From assembly GCA_947259995.1 (NCBI GenBank), contig CAMYOK010000002.1, forward strand, positions 970,881 through 1,034,880: a stretch of DNA of 64,000 bases, read 5' to 3'. Within the stretch, counting starts at the first letter, position 1; the number at the start of each line of letters is the position of its first letter. The translations under genes were made by a program, and so were the position numbers. This document shows, one piece after another, positions 6,671 through 16,557 of the stretch. A model generated the notes under the pieces. The model was not told the origin of the DNA and did no database searches. It saw nothing but the letters and a program-made list of their open reading frames with translations. This DNA is from an uncultured Pseudomonadales bacterium (GTDB lineage Bacteria > Pseudomonadota > Gammaproteobacteria > Pseudomonadales > Pseudohongiellaceae).

Positions 6671-8869
6671 TTAGTCTTCCATTAAGGGTATCGCGAGGGT
6701 AATCGCTACACCCTCGTCTTCACGCAGATTTTCTGCGCGAATTTGCCCTTGATGAAACTCCGTGACTAAGCGTGCAATATGCAGGCCTATCCCCAGATGT
6801 GGCTGTTTTTGCTTTTCTTGCGGGCGCACAGAAATCATCGAGTCAAATAATCGCCCTTTCATCTCTTCAGGCAAGTAGGGCCCAAAGTTTGAGACACGCA
6901 CTACCGCCTGGTCGCGCACCGCTCGGCAAAAAATGGTAATCGGCTTATTGGGGTAAGTGAACTCGACGGCATTAGCAATTAACTTGTCCATCAATTGCGC
7001 GATGTACTCGGGCACCCCCCAAATCATCACTGGCCCTTCGATATCGGCGGAGAGTGTGTAATCCGGATACGCGAGCTTATACCCCTCTACGCAACCGTTG
7101 ATTACTTTCGCCAAGTCGATTCGCTCCTTCTCAGAGCTCTGCAGCATCTGTTCAAGACGCGTAGCCTCACTCATATTGGTCAGAATGAGGTTGAGACGAT
7201 TGATACCCTCCTCGGCGCGCTGGATATAAATTTCCGACTCCTTGCCCTGGGCCACCATCCCTAAATTTTCTAGCGACGAGCGCACCACGGTCACCGGTGT
7301 TCGCAGCTCGTGTGAGAGGCGTGAGGACATGTGTTCCAAATAGGTCGTGTATTGCGAGAGTCGCTCGACAATACTGGAGAAACTGCGCGATAGATCACCG
7401 ATCTCATCCGAGCTTCGACTAGCGGTGATACTGTTGCGCAGTCGGCCGCTATCGTCGATGATATTTTCCGCTTGATTGCGCAGGTCGCGAATACGCGTTG
7501 AGATGCGCGAGGCAAACGCGAACAAACCAAAAGAGATGACTAGCATTACACCTAAAATAGTATTGAATAGCGTCTCTAGCGCTTGATTGCGAAAGGTACG
7601 AATACCGTTCATATTCTGATCGACAATCACTGCACCAATGACCTCCTCATCGGCGATGATGGGATGAGCGGCCTCTAGAATTCGCGTCTGTGTATCATCA
7701 ATCGTGCGGAATTGTGTTTGCGGGGCTCCCCCAAGGGCCGAGTCAATATGCGAACCTTCTGCTGTGCCCCCTGCATATAACTCGTCAATGAAGTCGTTAG
7801 ACGGCTTTGTCAGCATGCGGTAGTACAAGGGGTTCAACAAGGTGTCTTCGATGAACATCCAGTATTTATTGACCGGCCTATTGAGTGCTTCGGTGTTCAA
7901 TGCCAAGCCAGTCGCTGATTGAATATCACCAACGCTCAGCAAGATACGCCCCGCTCTGTCGATCACTTGGATGCGCGAATTCGTGTGGCCCATGCCCTCG
8001 ACAATACGATCGATCTCTGGTGTGGGGCGACGAAGAAACCCTAAGCGTTCGGGGTTATTAACATCAGAGGTAGCGACCACCGAGGTCACCTCACGCGCTA
8101 GCGGGTCGTCCACATCGTAAATCGCGAAACCGATCTGATCACCCAACATTGTGAGAGGCAGACGAAGTTCGATCTCGTAGCCATCGGGGGTTTCATACCA
8201 TTGCCCAGCGATTCTTTCTTCATGCTGCAGCGCAGCAACATCGCGTAGATCATCACTCACTTCATAGGCATATAAAAACTCTGGGCCACGTGGGGCAATC
8301 ACATAACGCTTGAAGTCACCCTCTCGGGTGACGAGCGAGATTTGCAGAAAGTCACTTCTGTGTACGCTCAGGCTATCAGGGCTACGATAAATGACCTCAT
8401 CATCGACAACTTTCAAATAGGCGTAGAGAAAACGATTGAACTCGCCTACTAGCAACTTAAAGTTTAGCGATTCATCGTAATAGTAATACCGCGCATAAGG
8501 GCTTTGCGGATTGAGCTCGGTGCCGATGGTGTCTTGTGCACCGTAGGACAATTCATAGCGCTGATAGTCTTGCCAATCAACGATCGTATTATCGTCGAGC
8601 GCCAATGGGTAAAACACAGGGTAGACATAAAGATCATTGGTTTGTCGTGCAGGGCTATAGCTGCCTTCATCGAACAGTTCCGGCCGTTCGTTAAGCGCTG
8701 TGGCCAACGCTCGCGCCGTGCCAAGTACGGTTTCTTCCTGGCCGCGACGAAGATACTCTTCCATCTCAAGAATATACTGATAACCCAGCCATGGGATCAC
8801 TAATAGAAAACTGGAAAGAAACACCAGTTTAAAGCGAATACCAAATGGGTTTTTCAGATATCTATTCAT
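6671..8869 (-). CDS. Sensor histidine kinase, proteobacterial dedicated-sortase-system type
   Basis: A 732-residue membrane histidine kinase. It has a first membrane segment at about residues 14-32 and a long extracytoplasmic sensor of about 400 residues. A second membrane segment (LGVMLVISFGLFAFA) and a HAMP linker lead to the H box SHELRTPVTVV near residue 515, an N box (LIANAVEF) and a G2 box (GIGLHIARL). The G1 box is weak (SNFGPYLP where DxGxG is usual). Overall length and the N-terminal GTARALATAL segment resemble the marine dedicated-sortase kinase family (TIGR03785). Its ATG overlaps the ancestral stop of the response regulator (TAATG). No sortase or LPXTG-type target is visible in this window. 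Confidence 0.82.
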   Translation of the reverse strand: MNRYLKNPFGIRFKLVFLSSFLLVIPWLGYQYILEMEEYLRRGQEETVLGTARALATALNERPELFDEGSYSPARQTNDLYVYPVFYPLALDDNTIVDWQDYQRYELSYGAQDTIGTELNPQSPYARYYYYDESLNFKLLVGEFNRFLYAYLKVVDDEVIYRSPDSLSVHRSDFLQISLVTREGDFKRYVIAPRGPEFLYAYEVSDDLRDVAALQHEERIAGQWYETPDGYEIELRLPLTMLGDQIGFAIYDVDDPLAREVTSVVATSDVNNPERLGFLRRPTPEIDRIVEGMGHTNSRIQVIDRAGRILLSVGDIQSATGLALNTEALNRPVNKYWMFIEDTLLNPLYYRMLTKPSNDFIDELYAGGTAEGSHIDSALGGAPQTQFRTIDDTQTRILEAAHPIIADEEVIGAVIVDQNMNGIRTFRNQALETLFNTILGVMLVISFGLFAFASRISTRIRDLRNQAENIIDDSGRLRNSITASRSSDEIGDLSRSFSSIVERLSQYTTYLEHMSSRLSHELRTPVTVVRSSLENLGMVAQGKESEIYIQRAEEGINRLNLILTNMSEATRLEQMLQSSEKERIDLAKVINGCVEGYKLAYPDYTLSADIEGPVMIWGVPEYIAQLMDKLIANAVEFTYPNKPITIFCRAVRDQAVVRVSNFGPYLPEEMKGRLFDSMISVRPQEKQKQPHLGIGLHIARLVTEFHQGQIRAENLREDEGVAITLAIPLMED

Positions 8870-9585
8870 TAGTTTTCTGAGGCGCTAGCCGTATTCTGCG
8901 TATTCCAGCGATATCCCATGCCATAGACTGTTTCGATACAATCGAAACTTTCATCGACCAACATGAATTTTTTGCGTATGCGTTTTACGTGAGAAGTGAT
9001 TGTGCTGCCATCAACAAAAATTTTTTACTCTTGCATTAACACTTGTCGACTTTTTACGTGCCCCGGAAACTTCACCAAAGCGTGGACCATCCAAAACTCT
9101 GTCACCGTCAATGGCACAGGGATGCCATCCCACTGAATCGTCAAACGCCCAATATCGAGCACGAGCTTTTCACGCTGTAAAAGGTTCTCAGGGGAGGTTG
9201 GCTGGTCAAGCACATCGAGCCGCCTGAACAAGGCCGCGATACGGGCAGAGAGATGGGGCAAACTGATATCTTTGGTCAAATAATCATCCGCTCCCATGCG
9301 TAGCCCACTGACTGTGTCGAAATCGTTATCTCGAGCAGTTAGGAAAATAATCGGTAGGGTATCGGACATTGAACGCAGTGCTTGGCAAAGGGTGAAACCA
9401 CCGTCGATCTCATTCTCTAGGCCAATATCGATAATAGCGAGATTAGGCAAACGAATATCAAACGAGCGCATAGCATCCTTTCGATTCGAGAAAGTCTGCA
9501 CCTCATAACCCTGTTTTCGAAGGACATCCGCATAATTTTCTCGGATTGCCGCCTCATCCTCTACAATTGCTATTCTTTTCGCCAT
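8869..9585 (-). pseudogene. OmpR-type response regulator interrupted by an in-frame stop
   Basis: The first 186 codons encode a receiver domain (IVEDEAAIREN, phospho-acceptor in LAIIDIGLENEIDGG, and FLTARDND, then ADDYLTKDI) and the first part of a winged helix. A TAA at 9027-9025 stops translation after LMQE. Reading on in the same frame gives [20 protein letters not shown], then YGMGYRW, which is the missing recognition helix and wing. It ends at a TAA (8871-8869) that overlaps the kinase ATG. The gene is therefore a 238-codon response regulator split by a single nonsense codon, with no frameshift. The truncated product should lack DNA binding. Sequencing error or stop readthrough are alternatives. 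Confidence 0.85.
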
Positions 9586-9853
9586 AAAGTCTGCACTCGC
9601 AATTAATTGGCTTCAATGCCTCTAAATCCTTAGGTGTTCGCGGACCTAAGTCTGAAGGACTATACAGTATTTGCGCTAAAAACGTGAAGCATGCCAGTGC
9701 CGTGAAACTAGCAAGAAGCGCCTGCCCTAATTCTGCCATATTCGGTCAGCGTCTAGCCCTAATTGACGCCCTACAACGTAATAAAGACGGTGTTTAATCC
9801 TAGTATTCAAAAGTGTTTGTCAGTGCATAGATACGGTCAGTGGAGCCTATATT

Positions 9854-10516
9854 ATGAGTCACACCAAATTAGTCATCGGCAATAAGAATTATTCTTCTTG
9901 GTCTATGCGCCCTTGGTTGCTTCTGAAGGCATTTGAAATTCCTTTTGAGGAAGTCAACATTGCTCTTTATCAAGACAATACGGCAGAGAAATTAGGCCCC
10001 TATTCACCCTCACTCAAAGTGCCTGCGTTGCTTCACCAAGAGATCACCGTATGGGACTCACTCGCTATTTGTGAGTACATCTCCGAACAACTATTAGAAG
10101 GACGTGGCTGGCCTGCCAACCCAAAGAAACGCGCTAGCGCTCGATCAGTGTGCGCAGAGATGCACGCCGAGTTCCCCAACCTCAAGAAAGACTGGCCAAT
10201 GAACTGCAAGGCATCGGTCGAACTATTTGTGTCAGATAAAATTGAGGAAGAAATCGCACGCATCGACGCCATTTGGAGTTGCTGTAGACGCAAATACGGC
10301 ACTGACGGCCGCTATCTATTTGGCAGATTCTCCATTGCCGACGCTATGTTTGCACCAGTGGCTATTTGTTTTCAGTCCTACGGCGCAAAACTAAGCCAAG
10401 AAGCACAAGCCTATGCCAACACTTTACTGGCTCATCCACATGTACAGCAGTGGATCGAACAAGGGCAACAAGAAAAGGAATCGATGTCTATGAGCAATGT
10501 TAGCAACATGTATTGA
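9854..10516 (+). CDS. Glutathione S-transferase family protein
   Basis: A 220-residue protein with a thioredoxin-like N domain and helical C domain. It opens with NKNYSSWSMRPWLLLKA, a signature of a proteobacterial GST subgroup in which the SSWS serines occupy the active-site region. The cis-Pro loop (KVPALL) and the glutathione gamma-glutamyl contact region (VWDSLAICEYI) follow. The C domain includes FGRFSIADAMFAP. A second, clearly related GST lies at 22520-23212. The natural substrate is unknown. It ends just before a strong bidirectional terminator. Confidence 0.88.
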   Translation: MSHTKLVIGNKNYSSWSMRPWLLLKAFEIPFEEVNIALYQDNTAEKLGPYSPSLKVPALLHQEITVWDSLAICEYISEQLLEGRGWPANPKKRASARSVCAEMHAEFPNLKKDWPMNCKASVELFVSDKIEEEIARIDAIWSCCRRKYGTDGRYLFGRFSIADAMFAPVAICFQSYGAKLSQEAQAYANTLLAHPHVQQWIEQGQQEKESMSMSNVSNMY

Positions 10517-10528
10517 GTCTAATGCTCG

Positions 10529-10565
10529 AAAAAAGGGGGTGCAGTGTACTGCACCCCCTTTTTTT
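10529..10565. terminator. Bidirectional intrinsic terminator between GST and DAHP synthase
   Basis: A run of A, then GGGGGTGCAGT, two bases GT, ACTGCACCCCC and a run of seven T. The stem pairs 10531-10545 with 10548-10562 without mismatch, and the A and T tracts on the two sides let it work in both directions. It separates the convergent genes ending at 10516 (plus) and 10564 (minus). Confidence 0.93.
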
Positions 10566-11646
10566 ATTCTGCTTTTGTTTGCCTACTAGGCAATACATCT
10601 CGAAGTTTATCCGCCATTTCGCGAACACTACGCTCAGTTTCAGCCCAGTCAATACAAGCATCAGTCACAGAGACACCGTACTTAAGTTGCGATAAATCTT
10701 TGGGAATACTTTGATTGCCGAAGTTGATATTACTCTCGAGCATCAAACCAATAATTGACTGGTTGCCTTCAAGTATTTGATGCGTGACATCTTTCAAGAC
10801 GAGCGATTGCACTGCTGGATCCTTATTGGAATTAGCGTGACTGCAATCAATCATAATATTGCTGCTTACTTTCCCCTTCTGCAGCGCCGCTTCACACTGT
10901 GCAACATGTACGGAATCGTAATTGGGGCCAGCACTGCCACCACGCAACACTACATGCGCGTACGGGTTGCCCTTGGTTTTGACAACAGACACCTGGCCCT
11001 GGCTGTTAATTCCTAAGAACCGGTGAGCGCTACTGACAGACTGCATCGCGTTGATGGCAACCGTTAACCCACCGTCAGTGCCATTTTTAAAGCCGACGGC
11101 ACTCGATAGCCCACTGGACATCTCTCGATGCGTTTGCGACTCAGTTGTACGCGCACCAATCGCTGACCAAGCAATAATATCTTGCAAGTATTGAGGCGAA
11201 ATCGGATCGAGCGCCTCAGTCGAGGTTGGCAAGCCCATGCTGGCGATATCAAGAAGGAGTTTACGGCCTTTAGTAAGGCCCTCTTCAATCTTGAAGGTAT
11301 CATCCATATACGGGTCATTAATCAAGCCTTTCCAGCCGACCGAGGTACGCGGCTTTTCGAAATACACGCGCATTACCAAGTAGATAGTATCTTGAACTTC
11401 TTCTGCCAATTTTTTCAAACGCTGGGCATACTCCAGCGCCGCATCAACATCATGAATAGAGCAAGGCCCGACCACCACAAATAACCGTGGATCTTTACGA
11501 TCAAGAATATCGAAAATAGTTTGTCGTGCGTTGCGCACAGATTCCAAAGCGTCCCCTGCAAGGGGCAACTGTTGTTTGAGCTGCTCTGGAGTCATCAGGG
11601 CTTCAATGGAATCTATGTTTAAATCATCAAGCATTGAATTCGTCAT
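10564..11646 (-). CDS. 3-deoxy-7-phosphoheptulonate synthase (DAHP synthase, AroFGH type)
   Basis: A 360-residue class I DAHP synthase that joins phosphoenolpyruvate and erythrose 4-phosphate in the first step of the shikimate pathway. Visible signatures are VVVGPCSIHD, MRVYFEKPRTSVGWKGLI, GARTTESQTHREMSSGLS, FKNGTDG, VVLRGG and MIDCSHANSNKD, which include the metal-binding Cys, His and Glu residues. The N-terminal extension (about 45 residues) is where the E. coli paralogues are regulated by aromatic amino acids. Which of Tyr, Phe or Trp inhibits this copy cannot be decided by eye, so no paralogue symbol is given. Confidence 0.94.
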   Translation of the reverse strand: MTNSMLDDLNIDSIEALMTPEQLKQQLPLAGDALESVRNARQTIFDILDRKDPRLFVVVGPCSIHDVDAALEYAQRLKKLAEEVQDTIYLVMRVYFEKPRTSVGWKGLINDPYMDDTFKIEEGLTKGRKLLLDIASMGLPTSTEALDPISPQYLQDIIAWSAIGARTTESQTHREMSSGLSSAVGFKNGTDGGLTVAINAMQSVSSAHRFLGINSQGQVSVVKTKGNPYAHVVLRGGSAGPNYDSVHVAQCEAALQKGKVSSNIMIDCSHANSNKDPAVQSLVLKDVTHQILEGNQSIIGLMLESNINFGNQSIPKDLSQLKYGVSVTDACIDWAETERSVREMADKLRDVLPSRQTKAE

Positions 11647-11707
11647 TTTAAATCTCAGTTCAAATTTCTATCATTTTGCTAATGCAACGGCTATGGGAGC
11701 GTTTTAT

Positions 11708-13600
<1,893 letters not shown>

Positions 13601-13838
13601 CTATATTGCCGATGCCAAGCCGAAGTGAGAGTGTCGCCAGGGAATCTGGGCGCTAGCCGGGCGCTAAGAGGTTTACGGGCTAAGCGGCATTATGCCTCAA
13701 TCCGGCTGAAGTGTCACAAATCGCACTCCCTTAGCAGGCTATTTTTAGCCCCCAAGAAACCGATTTTCCTGCCCATTGCGTATAAGGTTCCGCCGTATTT
13801 TATAAAAGACCAAATGAGTCGCCCGCGAGTTACGCGGT

Positions 13839-13867
13839 TTGTCACTTATAGTGACACTGTGTAAAAT
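13839..13867 (+). promoter_or_regulatory. Sigma-70-like promoter for tolC
   Basis: TTGTCA (13839-13844) and TAAAAT (13862-13867) are separated by exactly 17 bases; each differs from consensus at one position. Transcription should start near 13874, leaving a 5' leader of about 120 bases before the tolC ATG. Confidence 0.65.
13841..13855. promoter_or_regulatory. Palindromic operator candidate overlapping the tolC promoter
   Basis: GTCACT-TAT-AGTGAC is a perfect 6-base inverted repeat with a three-base centre. It covers the end of the -35 element and most of the spacer, the place where a TetR- or MarR-type repressor would block RNA polymerase. The regulator is not identifiable in the window. 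Confidence 0.5.
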
Positions 13868-13995
13868 GCCGCTTAGCCGAAGAGCCATAGAGTAAGCGCT
13901 AACCACGTATTTAGAGAGGCTCACTCACAACAACAAACGGCATCCAAATATATCCTCATCTATACTGATTCAGAATATCAGCAAAGGTTTTCATT

Positions 13996-15348
13996 ATGGG
14001 ACGTTTTACTCAAGGCCTAGGGTTTGCCCTCTGCCTCTCTATTAGCAGTTCGCCGGCAATGGCAGACGATCTAGTATCCATTCTCGATCTGGCTATGCGA
14101 AATGATCCGACACTTCGACAGGCTGAAGCACAGTTCAAATCGGGCGAAACTTTCCTCGATCAAGGCCGAGCAGCGTTGCTGCCTACCGTGTCTTTGCGCG
14201 GCGGCACTAACAGACAAACTAGCAATCAGGCTGGAGACTTTAGCTATAAGCCGGGGCAGAATTCGCACAATTACTCTCTCAATGTTTCTCAAGCGCTCTT
14301 TAATCTCAACGCTTGGTACACCTACGAAAGCGCTAAACTGCAGGTCCGTGCAGGTGCTATTCAGTTAGCCTCTCAAGAGCAGAATCTCATCATTCGTGTC
14401 GCCAGCGCCTATTTCAATGTCCTACGCGCCATTGATGACCTAGAGACGCGCCGCCAAGAAGAAGAGGCCGCTCAGCGCCAGTTTGAGCAAACTGAGCAAC
14501 GCGAAGAGGTGGGCTTGATCGCTATTACCGAGGTCTACGAGAGCCAAGCGGCTTATGACCTAGCACGTAATAACACCATCATTGCAGAGGACACATTGGC
14601 CACTGCCTACGAAGCACTAGAGGCGATCACTGGCCAACCACATCCGAACATCGATGTGCTTAGAGAAGATTTCCCAATTAACCCTGCCGAAGGGTCCATG
14701 CAGACTTGGACACAACAGGCTCTAGACACCAATCTAGCTTTAGTTGCCGCTCGGTATAACCTAGAGGCAGAGCAGGAAAACTTGAAAGCCGCCAAATCCA
14801 ACCATTTGCCGACTATCACCGCATCGGGTTCTTTCAACCACAACGTGATCCCTGGCGGGCAGACTGCCGATGGCGCTTTGCGCAGTTCCGGTGCGACCGA
14901 TGGCTCTACACTATCCCTATCCATTACGATTCCACTGTTCACTGGTGGTGGCACGTCGGCACGCAGACGCGCTGCCGAATATGATGTGATTGCTCAACAA
15001 GAAGGGTTAAACCTGACCCGTCGTCAAACCACTCAAGACGTTCGTAATGCTTTTCGTAAAGTGAATACGGATGCTCTAGTGATTGCACAGCGCCAGCAGG
15101 CGATTACCTCAGCACGCAGTGCCTTAGAGGCAATTGAGGTCGGTTACGAGGTGGGGACCCGCAATATTGTTGATGTGCTGCAGGCGCGCCAGCAGCTATT
15201 TGTAGCCCTGCGTAACTATTCAGATGCACGATATAATTATGTCGTGGATACGCTATTACTCAAGCAAGTGACTGGCTTATTAACGCCGCAGGACATTATT
15301 GACTTGAATGAGTGGCTTGAAGCTGAATCTGCCACTGCCGCTCCATAA
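13996..15348 (+). CDS. tolC: TolC-family outer membrane channel protein
   Basis: A 450-residue outer membrane efflux protein with a cleavable signal peptide (ending near SSSPAMA-DD). Two homologous halves each supply strands and long helices: LDLAMRNDPTLRQAEAQ and TLLPTVSLRGG-like segments in the first, AARYNLEAEQENLKAAKSNHLPTI and YEVGTRNIVDVLQARQQLF in the second. The last is the hallmark of TolC/TolC-like type I secretion and efflux exits. No inner-membrane pump partner is adjacent, as is usual for the general TolC. Expression is probably from the promoter at 13839-13867. Confidence 0.92.
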   Translation: MGRFTQGLGFALCLSISSSPAMADDLVSILDLAMRNDPTLRQAEAQFKSGETFLDQGRAALLPTVSLRGGTNRQTSNQAGDFSYKPGQNSHNYSLNVSQALFNLNAWYTYESAKLQVRAGAIQLASQEQNLIIRVASAYFNVLRAIDDLETRRQEEEAAQRQFEQTEQREEVGLIAITEVYESQAAYDLARNNTIIAEDTLATAYEALEAITGQPHPNIDVLREDFPINPAEGSMQTWTQQALDTNLALVAARYNLEAEQENLKAAKSNHLPTITASGSFNHNVIPGGQTADGALRSSGATDGSTLSLSITIPLFTGGGTSARRRAAEYDVIAQQEGLNLTRRQTTQDVRNAFRKVNTDALVIAQRQQAITSARSALEAIEVGYEVGTRNIVDVLQARQQLFVALRNYSDARYNYVVDTLLLKQVTGLLTPQDIIDLNEWLEAESATAAP

Positions 15349-15367
15349 CGGCTTAGCCTGTGATAGC

Positions 15368-15395
15368 CCACGCGCCGCGACAAAGCGACGCGTGG
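15368..15395. terminator. Hairpin between convergent tolC and hemH
   Basis: CCACGCGCCGC (15368-15378), loop GACAAA, GCGACGCGTGG (15385-15395) forms an 11-base stem with one mismatch. It lies between two convergent stop codons, but there is no clear T run after it, so it may act as a weak terminator or mRNA 3'-end stabiliser. Confidence 0.6.
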
Positions 15396-15400
15396 ACTCT

Positions 15401-16477
15401 CTAACTATCAGCACCTCGTGCTTTTGCTAATTCCAATCTGTCTTCTTGCGCCTCTATCTGCCAACCTTGTAGATTATCGAGCACCAACTTAGCAATAGCG
15501 TCTATATGTTCTGGGCGTGCATTCAACGCTGAAATGTATTCATAGCGCTCACCACCGGCTTCCATGAAGTACTCTTTATTTTCCTCTCCAATCTCTTCGA
15601 TCGTCTCCAAACAGTCTGCAGAAAAGCCTGGGCAGAAAACTTGTACCGATTTCACGCCCTGAGCAGGGAAACCTTTCAATGTGGCGTCGGTGTAAGGTTT
15701 TAGCCATTCTTCTCGACCAAATCTCGATTGGAAAGTCGTAATATACTCGCCCTCTTTTAACCCCAGTTTTTGGGCAATCAGGCGAGAGGTTTTATAGCAT
15801 TCACAATGATACGGATCTCCAGATTGAAGATACTTCATTGGCACGCCGTGATAGGAGAACATTAGTTTATCTGCCCTGTCATGCTCCGCCCAATAATCCT
15901 GTATACGGGTTGCTGCGGCGGCAATGAAGGGGGCGTAGTCATGATAATGTGAGACAAAACGCAAATCAGGCAACCACCGTCGTTTGGTAAAATCTGCTGA
16001 GATCGCATCAAATGTCGAAGCGGCCGTGGAACCCGAGTATTGAGGGTAAAGTGGCACTACCAGCAGCTTTCTCACCCCTTTATTGAACATGGATTCCAAC
16101 ACGCTTGGGATTGAAGGGTTTCCATAACGCATGGCAAAATCGACAACGAGATTATCATGCCCTAAGCCCGATAAATGTTGTGCTAATGCATCTGACTGGG
16201 CTTGGGTATGAAACAACAAAGGTGACCCTTCGTCTGTAAACACAGTCGCGTAGGATTTTGCAGAACGGCGAGGCCGTATACGCAATATCACGCCATTTAG
16301 CGCAAACCACCAGATTAAGCGCGGGACCTCTACCACCCGAGGGTCCCATAGAAATTCTTTCAAATAGCGATGCAATGCCTTAGGCGTTGGCGCATCTGGA
16401 GTCCCTAAGTTGGTAATCAAAACCCCTATTTTGTCTGCTTGCTTATGCGTAAACTCGGGGCTTCCTATGTATTTCAT
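15401..16477 (-). CDS. hemH: Ferrochelatase
   Basis: A 358-residue ferrochelatase that inserts Fe2+ into protoporphyrin IX to make protohaem. Family blocks are GVLITNLGTPDAPT at the start, FAMRYGNPSI, VVPLYPQYS, FSYHGVPMKYL with the catalytic His, TFQSRFGREEW and PGFSADCLETIEEI with the conserved acidic pair. No C-terminal 2Fe-2S cysteine cluster of the eukaryotic type is seen. It is expected at the cytoplasmic face of the membrane. It stands alone on the minus strand. Confidence 0.96.
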   Translation of the reverse strand: MKYIGSPEFTHKQADKIGVLITNLGTPDAPTPKALHRYLKEFLWDPRVVEVPRLIWWFALNGVILRIRPRRSAKSYATVFTDEGSPLLFHTQAQSDALAQHLSGLGHDNLVVDFAMRYGNPSIPSVLESMFNKGVRKLLVVPLYPQYSGSTAASTFDAISADFTKRRWLPDLRFVSHYHDYAPFIAAAATRIQDYWAEHDRADKLMFSYHGVPMKYLQSGDPYHCECYKTSRLIAQKLGLKEGEYITTFQSRFGREEWLKPYTDATLKGFPAQGVKSVQVFCPGFSADCLETIEEIGEENKEYFMEAGGERYEYISALNARPEHIDAIAKLVLDNLQGWQIEAQEDRLELAKARGADS

Positions 16478-16557
16478 GTCTATCCTTATATTGCGATCAA
16501 TGTTCTAGTGCATACGTTTAAAATGCCTGCATTGGATCTGCGGTGAGGCATTAGTGT

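Larger units (their letters stand above)
13678..13878. repeat. Element bounded by a perfect 14-base inverted repeat
   Basis: GGCTAAGCGGCATT at 13678-13691 is the exact reverse complement of AATGCCGCTTAGCC at 13865-13878. A second pair nests inside it: AGTGTCAC at 13710-13717 with GTGACACT at 13851-13858. The arrangement would fold into a long stem in RNA from either strand, or could be the ends of a 201-base miniature inverted-repeat element. I see no clear target-site duplication next to the arms. Confidence 0.6.

Noticed and set aside
9554..9739. A 61-codon minus-strand frame with a hydrophobic stretch upstream of the response regulator
   Set aside because: It overlaps the regulator start by about 30 bases, lacks a ribosome site and has no similarity I recognise. 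The remaining 9586-9853 gap shows nothing else I can support.
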